The notes under the pieces are model-generated. The model searched no databases and had not been told where the DNA came from. It was given only the letters and a program-made list of their open reading frames with translations. Of a stretch of DNA of 64,000 nt, positions 57,110 to 64,000 are shown piece by piece. The stretch covers positions 1-64,000 of the forward strand of contig JACGCK010000081.1 of NCBI GenBank assembly GCA_014925825.1, written 5' to 3'. Position 1 is the stretch's first letter; every line of letters begins with the position of its first letter. The DNA comes from Pholiota molesta (Eukaryota; Basidiomycota; Agaricomycetes; Agaricales; Strophariaceae). The position numbers were made by a program, and so were the translations under genes.

Positions 57110-60100
57110 GGTGGGTTGCAATGCGGGATCCGTCAAGGCTCAAAATATTTTTTGAGGGAAACGGATGACGCAGTGCGCTGGGGAGGGCGCAAGGAATTAA
57201 ACAGGCTTCAAACCCTAGGAAGGGTAGATATATCAAGCAAGTTCCCAGTTTATGTATCGCTTGGCCACTCAATTCGCGCCGCGATCGGGTTAAGTCCCTG
57301 AAGCCTTGCGGCCTGCCGAATTATTCGTTTACTTTTTAATCATCCGGGGACAAGAAGGCGCACTGCATGTCCGTCATCTCCATAGCAACCCCCGATTCTC
57401 CTTGCGTCTTCGTTTCATTTGAGGCCGGCGATGTCTTCATCTCTCTCGAGGCAAGATGATGAACGCTTGCAGCTTTCATGAAAACTATGAACAGTTCTTT
57501 GAAAGCATTATCCGTACATAGAAATAATCGCCGTAAAAATATTGAAACAAAGGACGCGATTAATCATTAGCGGCGCGGTGCTAGGATTGATCGGACCTTT
57601 AACTTTATGTACTGTAATCATTAATGTATGTAGGATCGCATGATGCATGCATGCGTGTCAATCTGAGCTCCTTTCCATCGCAAACCTGCCAACCAACTCC
57701 TCCACACTATATCTCCTCCGGATGATATCCTTGAAGTCCGGGCGCTCTATTTTTTTCCAGCCTGGCCAACTGATATCTCGAGACTCGAGTGGTCGTGCCA
57801 ACTCCTACGAAATCCTGGATTGTCATATGGGTATCATACGTTCTCTTCGAGGGCTGATCATGAGCTTTGGATGCGCTTGGGATGCGATATCAAACTGCTA
57901 GCGCACATCTACTTCATTCTCCGAAATTCGAATCACTTTTGCTGGTGACCATCATGCCTGATCTTATCCGAATGCATATGAGGTCGTTGGCCAGTTCCAG
58001 ACAACATTCGCGTCTTTCATTTCAAATTGTGCGATGGGCAGCAGATCCCTTGACTATTGATATCTTGAATCTTGGGAAGTATAGCTACATCTTGACTGAG
58101 GCAAGGCATAATCGAGTCCACTGTGGTTCATTCTATACATTCCCTTATAAAGCTGTCTGTATAGTATGGATGGCAGTGCTTTCAGCGTAAGTATGCATAA
58201 CGTTGTCCGATGCTGTGATGGTGGCACGAATATCACAAAACTGTACACAAATCTGACATGTCAGGTAAACTCCAGGAATTGATGTGGGTCAATCGTTATC
58301 TCAGCGCTTGACTTTTCTTATAGTTTCCACAAGGTTTTTATGGCCAATTATCGCCCGTTGACTAAGTAAGACTTGCATATGATTATGTTTACAGGTGCTA
58401 GCTACGACTTCCATTACCGAGGCTGGTTTGCACCTTGTCCCGACGCCCGCCCGTCATCCCGAAAATTATGGACTCCCAAGACGTTATGACCCTGACCAAC
58501 TGGAGGGGGGCTTATATCAATCACATCGTTGGGCTGAAGTCTGACATGGATCCCAAGACATGCCATGCATGCATGGTCTTGTTGAATTTTTTCTACACAC
58601 TTACGAAAAAGTTAAGCAAAGGAACGATTTCAACACCACAAATTTGTGGCGGATTTCGTTGTTCTCGTATGCGCTCTCCTTCAATAAAACGACCCACTGG
58701 GCTAATGCGGAACGATCATAATACATAGGAACCGCATTCCTTTCTCTGCATTGATAATTCTAACTCGACGGTATTCTCTCACTGGGTTGCACCTCTTCTG
58801 TGATCTATTTTGGCCGTTTGAATTATATCACTTGTCAGCGTTCAACTTTCAACCATGAAACAGGAGCAATCTTATCTTATGATGTCTATCTTCAGCTGTT
58901 ATTTTGGTGAGTGGATTCAACCCACATGTCGGATCTACGTGCTATTGGAACGGAGAATGTGCGGGTCATATCCATGCTCTGCACATACATCGGCATGTTG
59001 ATGTACATTACTCTGGAGACGGCGCCATTGGTGCATTCCTCGGGCTCGAATGGGACTGATAACACCCCTGCCTCATGATATGCCAAATTTGGGAGAGATA
59101 AGTAGTTGTCCGTCAAGCTTTCCAGTGTCTATATTTTGCTCAGGTCTCAATCATATTTTGGCATCGACCTGCCCTCGGAGTTCCTGAATTAATTTTTTGC
59201 AGACGAGCTACATTGTAATCATAAGAATTTAACGTACTCTGCATCCCGTTTTGAATAATTCCACGGTGCCGCAAATTCGCTGTGACACATTAACGTTGTT
59301 AGAATTTAAAAACCACAAGGCATGATATTTGATTGATTAGACATAAGGTAAGTAAACTACTTTAAAGTGCTCCAAGATAAGATCTCTCGTAACTAAATGT
59401 AGGCACATCCTGCTGTATGTATGCACAGAGGTGGGAGTAGAGAGCCGTCTAACTGACACTGTCAGGCAAGTTTTGATGGGGATACAATAAGGAGACATAA
59501 CCTTGAGTGTACGTTGTCAGTCATTCGAGGATTACGCGTGTATTTCCATCTGACAATATTTTACTCTAATAGACCTCTCAAGACCCACTGACAACTGTGG
59601 ATCTCTTTCTTGGCGCTGCAAGCCGGGTCAGCCGGGTTTGAAGGAATTGTACATGGCCGTTACTACGCTGAGACGCTGGGGGCTACCTGGCGCAGCGGTT
59701 GTTTCTAACCGTAGATATTATCACTCCCGAAAGTGGTATCCGCAGTTCAAGGAGGCAGACACGTACATGCACTATCTTTTCAAAAAATTTTGAGCTAAAT
59801 GATTCAACAGTTGAGCACTGAGCACTGAGCCTCCAACGATCGCTCTCCGGAGTCAAGATTCAAATACCGTCTAGAGGCTACGAGACAGATTTGCGAGACA
59901 GCGAAAGCTCTAATTCTCAGTATTAGCATCTCACTAGGCTCCAATAACTACTTTGGGAGATCGAAGAGCCTCTGGTGAGATGACTTGTGCAAAGCGAGTC
60001 GACAAGTAGTTTGCTATAAATAAATAAAAAGATGCTATTCTTAGGCCATCTCGACGTACTACCGGTGCCAAAATTGGGGCTTGAGCTTGAATACCAACCA

Positions 60101-61800
60101 TGCCCAGTCAAATTTCTGTTTCAGGTGGCGTACCAGCCACGAGGAGTTGTCACGTTTGGAATGTCCTTGGATACACGCTTAACCAAGAACAGAGGCATAA
60201 CAAAAAGGGAAACATGATATGTTTTAGAAACATAGGGACCCATACGGTCCCATAGCCTTCAGTATAACACAGAATGGGTTCCACTGGCGTTAGCGTCTTA
60301 GGCCCATTGACATGGTGGAAGAAGCACTTAGTCAAGGAACTGATAAATGTGATAATAACCCGTATTTCTGTCGTGAAGGACCAAAATTATACCGAGCTTG
60401 TCCCAGACTCTTGTTAGACCACCCACCAAGCCTGATCGTCATAGCCGCCCGACGTTGGTTTCTAGAGAACTAAAGTATAAGAACATAAATGCCACACAAT
60501 GTTAACTTCATATCGAGTGTCCATGACGAGCCATATTGTAGAATAAAGAACCCACCCTAGCTGCGTCGAACAACGCGATAGTGTTGATTGCACACTTCGC
60601 TGGCATTTAATGCATGATACTCACCAGGTTCACAGCATCGCAGATGCTCTGCTTCATTTTCCCATGTGGACGTGGCCCAGGTCGACAACGTCGATGACGC
60701 CTGAAAGCCCATACTACGCTGAAATAATGCAAATGTCTCTAACACAAGAGAATAATCTTGACATTGGTTGCAACGGGCTGATAAGGCGCCAGCTGCTCGC
60801 TTCAGCTTTAGTATGTAGCGAGACCAAACACACCAGAGTCAGTCGATTGACTTTCCCTCTTCGCATATTCAACACGGTACTTATGTTGGGTGTATGTTTT
60901 CAGTTATCTCGGAAAATATTTAGCTCTCAAGATCTCAGTTCTTAATGAAGCTTTGAAGTGCCACCTCCTTCGTGTAAGTATACACTTTTTTTTTTTTTTT
61001 TTTTTGATGTTTGAAAGAATAATCTATTGAAAGTCTGTGTGATACAGACACGTAGACTACTAAGCTTATTTTTGTTGTCATAGTGGACCCGAATTCGGTC
61101 TACGCGTTGTGCAATGTGTATCCCATTGAGAACTTGGTCAGATATTGCTCCTTCCATAATTTGAAGCCGTGATTTGACCTCTATATGACTTTGAAACCAA
61201 CAAGATCTTCTCGTTACAGCATTGCCATGAATCTCCGTCTGCCATGTATTCTTCACGCGTCGCCTTCGATGCTGAATATGGTGGTGGGATGCCTTATCTT
61301 AGAGAACCGCCTACAAGTCTGGTCACCGAGGATGTATACCGTGCGACTTCGGCTATCGGCTAACCTGATGATCGGCTGCTTTTGACGGATTGGCTCGATT
61401 GCCTCGAGGCGACCATGACCTCGCCAACTCCCTTTCTCTGTTCACCGCCCCGAGATCGAACGATAAACTCCCCCAGTGCCAACGCCCATGCGACCCTAGT
61501 TCGCTATGCTGATCGATGTCCAGAAATGCTGCCGTTACCTCGCTAGCGCCGTCGTCTGGAGGATCTGTGGGCGGTCTCAATGGGTACCGCAAAAGATCAA
61601 CAGCATGTTTTAAGAACACGACAAAACCATGAGGCAACGGTGCGCTCCCTTCTTAACGGGACGGCACCCTGGCTCGTTTCCCCTTCCCCCCGTCTCTTCA
61701 ACCGTAATCCATCACCCCAGTCCCTCATATCTCGTATCCGTATCTCTGCGATTTGCAACCTGAAACCTATCGGGATCACCTTGGTCTGGTCTTCGTCAGC
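57110..61800. other. 4.7-kb stretch with no recognisable gene
   Basis: Only short, unrelated open frames on both strands, with moderate AT content. Nothing resembling a transposase, reverse transcriptase, tRNA or family seen elsewhere in the window was identified. It may hold decayed elements or non-coding transcripts. Confidence 0.45.
60986..61005 (+). repeat. Poly-T tract (T20)
   Basis: A run of 20 T in the gene-poor region. A similar run of 18 T (63142-63159) lies just before the acceptor of the last visible intron of the zinc-finger gene. Confidence 0.9.
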
Positions 61801-64000
61801 ATGCCCGTATGTCCCCAGTGTGAAAACAGACAGTTCACCAACAAGGAGGCGCTGCTGCAGCACATGCGCAGCTCGAGTGCATATCACCCGTTCTGCACCC
61901 CGTGCGATCGCCGTTTCACGAGCACGCAGGCGCACGAGGCGGTAAGCCGTACCTATTCTATCTTGAGAAAGCGCGATTGTTTACTCTGGAACAAATAGCA
62001 TATGATTGCGAAGCACCCCCCGACGTTTGATTGCACGGTGTGCGATAGGACGTTCCACGCACCGTTTGCGTTGGAGGACCACTACCGCGGGTCAAACGCA
62101 CATCCGAACTGTACAAAGTGTGGGAGGGGATTCAGGGATCTGCCTGCGTGCGACGAAGTACGTTTTTTTCTTCATGTTTAAATGTCAATTTATTCATTTG
62201 CACCAAATTTGAAGCATCGGCGCACGGCGCATCCTAAAACTGCCTGTGCTTCGTGTGGAGGCAAGGTTATTTACGACGACGAACTCGCTAATCACTTCTG
62301 GGATTCGCCTAATCACGAAAAATGTACTTCTTGCAAAACAGGCTTTAAGGATCATGGAAGCTACGTGGAGGTACTGTTCCCATCTCTAAATGTGACTTCA
62401 TTCTACTGAATCATACGAAATTCTCAGCACTTATCGACGGCACATCCAGAACAGTATTGTGCCGTCTGTACTACGAATTTTGATACTCCCGAAGCACTAC
62501 AGGCGCATCTTTGGGCGTCGCCTGCGCACCCGAAGTGTGATCTTTGTAACATTGGGCTGGCAAACAACGAAGCCAGAGATCTTGTGAGTTTTTTGGCAGA
62601 TATCTTAATGATGACTCACTCATCGGATTTTGCAAGCATTTGGAGATGGTACATATTCCAACTCCTACTGTGAATGCGGTGTCAGCGTTCGTTGAAGAGG
62701 AGGAACCCATTGGTGGAGACGCGATCATTGAAAGTAACATCGAGCTAGCACCATCAAACGCGGACGCGAGTTTCGATTTCCCTCCAGTACCCTCATTACC
62801 TGCGTCCATTCAAAAAACAGAACCACCGATATCATCAAATTCGATTTATCATACTGGATTCACTCCGCTAAGTCCCCGGAATCCGATGCAGGTACGCAAC
62901 TGAAGCTACCCCTTGAGTTTAATGTTGACTTTGAAACATAGAGCTTAATTGTTGGCGAACGCCGAATTAACTCGCCGGACCTTCGTTTGGAGCACGGCTT
63001 CTCGCCTATCCTAGACGCGAAGCCACCGTTTAGCCCCACGAGCCTGCCCCGGCCTGGGATGAAAATAGAGCAATTTTGGAGCTCGACAGAGGTACTCATA
63101 ATTCCTCCTCGAGTCCTTCCTTTGATTGGTGTTGAATTACCTTTTTTTTTTTTTTTTTTGTAGAATGTCCAGATCCCTGCGACGCGAGTAAACCACTTCG
63201 CAGTGCGCAGCAGCGATCCCTACACCGCGAGCCGACTGGGATACTATGTTCAGCCCGGCGCTGGCACCTCTTCCCCCACAGGGTCGTCTTCCTCGAGTTG
63301 GTTTGAACCCTCCCGCTCCGCCATCCGTCCACAGGAAAAATCAACCGCTACGATCTCCCCTCCACGCCTGCCTACTTCGAACTTGATCTATTCTCCACCG
63401 CACCTGGCCGCCTCTCCACCTCGACTCGTCTCGTCCCCACCGCGCCTGGTCTCCCCGCCCCGCGAGCGTCTCAGCTCCCCGCCGCGATCCGAGTTCCACC
63501 CGAGGCTGTATCCGGGAAGCGTCCGGGCGGCGTCCTTGCGCCAGAGCCTGGTCCCGCTGCACGATGCAGGCCTTGGGAGCGAGAGCGCGGCGGCTGGTCC
63601 GCGGGCGTTTGCGAATGGGAGCGGCGGCGGCGGCGCGGCCAGTGTCAGCGGGGGCACGGTGTACTCCTATGCGCCATCGCACGCGAGCCCGCCGCCGCCG
63701 CAGTCGTACGCCTGGCATTCCGCGTATGCGCCGTCGAATTACGGCGGCAGCGTCGCCGGGCGGTCGCGGGGCGCGCCCTCGGACGTGGTGAACTGGGAGG
63801 AGCTGATGGGCCCTGCGCCTGCGTCGCCTGAGGCGGTCTTCTCTGGGGCGAGAACCGAGTCGAGGGCAACGCTGTTTTCGGAGACGCTGGGCACACCGAA
63901 GACGGAGGTGCCGTCGCCTACTTGGAGTGCCAGCGCGTCGCTGTTCCACGGACACCTGGGCGCGGGATCGCAGGGCCAGGGCCGGTTGACGCAGAAGGGG
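61801..64000 (+). CDS. C2H2 zinc-finger protein, 3' end beyond window
   Basis: Starts at ATG 61801. Exons 61801-61941, 61999-62157, 62215-62370, 62428-62583, 62637-62891, 62942-63091 and 63164 onward are all in frame; the last is still open at 64000. It has a tandem array of fingers: CPQCENRQFTNKEALLQHM, FCTPCDRRFTSTQAHEAH, DCTVCDRTFHAPFALEDHY, NCTKCGRGFRDLPACDEH, ACASCGGKV, KCTSCKTGFKDHGSYVEH, YCAVCTTNFDTPEALQAHL, KCDLCNIGLANNEARDLH. Exons 2-4 are nearly equal (159, 156 and 156 nt, all phase 0). Each carries a finger pair and ends just before the closing His of the second, which suggests growth by exon duplication. The C-terminal part is Ser/Pro/Gly-rich. Nucleic-acid binding is likely; the target is unknown. 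Confidence 0.88.

Noticed and set aside
57647..58728. Open frames of 84-107 codons in the gene-poor stretch
   Set aside because: No recognisable domains, no consistent splice-linked continuation, and composition not different from the surrounding sequence.

Overview
The window is genomic DNA of a filamentous basidiomycete, almost certainly an Agaricomycete (wood or litter decayer). Genes carry many short introns of about 50-70 bp with GT..AG borders, tiny exons occur (8 and 14 nt), a cellulose-active AA9 monooxygenase with a fungal CBM1 is present, and F-box and fungal-type kinase families are expanded. No prokaryotic features, rRNA, tRNA or CRISPR were recognised.

Layout. 1-0.7 kb: 5' part of a cytochrome P450 (minus), running off the left edge. 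2.2-2.9 kb: a frame-disrupted hypothetical gene. 3.8-5.3 kb: CSN5, the metalloprotease subunit of the COP9 signalosome, with a perfect 106-bp tandem duplication upstream. 5.7-29.7 kb: an accessory region holding several copies of one F-box gene family (intact, MITE-broken, nonsense-broken and fragmentary), two paralogous genes whose products carry a PD-(D/E)XK-nuclease-like signature, one intact RPL20 with two degenerate DNA-level copies, a non-autonomous hAT element with 8-bp target duplication, and a 294-bp TA-flanked MITE. 30.2-42.2 kb: a La-motif (LARP) protein, a fungal-type kinase, the AA9-CBM1 LPMO and a NADAR protein. 42.4-46.5 kb: two more intact F-box genes and a decayed PD-(D/E)XK gene. 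47.1-57.1 kb: housekeeping and signalling genes (serine hydroxymethyltransferase, MTH1-like NUDIX hydrolase, BUR1/CDK9-type kinase, atypical G-alpha). 57.1-61.8 kb: nothing recognised. 61.8-64 kb: a C2H2 zinc-finger protein running off the right edge.

The most unusual pattern is a two-gene module: an F-box gene followed tail-to-tail, within about 80-180 bp, by a PD-(D/E)XK-like gene. It is seen with both partners recognisable at two loci (8.7-12.9 kb, F-box partner broken; 18.2-21.8 kb, both intact) and as intact F-box plus PD-(D/E)XK debris at two more (27.8-29.7 kb; 42.4-44.5 kb). The last two are inverted copies of each other, flanks included, and bracket about 13 kb of single-copy genes. 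The F-box proteins presumably act as SCF substrate receptors; the role of the nuclease-like partner is unknown, and a functional link between them is inference from repeated linkage only.

Several otherwise good genes (P450, SHMT, BUR1-like, and the 2.2-kb gene) carry single-base frame breaks, three of them in homopolymers, which suggests residual assembly errors rather than gene death. Exon coordinates were derived by hand and individual borders may be off by a base or two.
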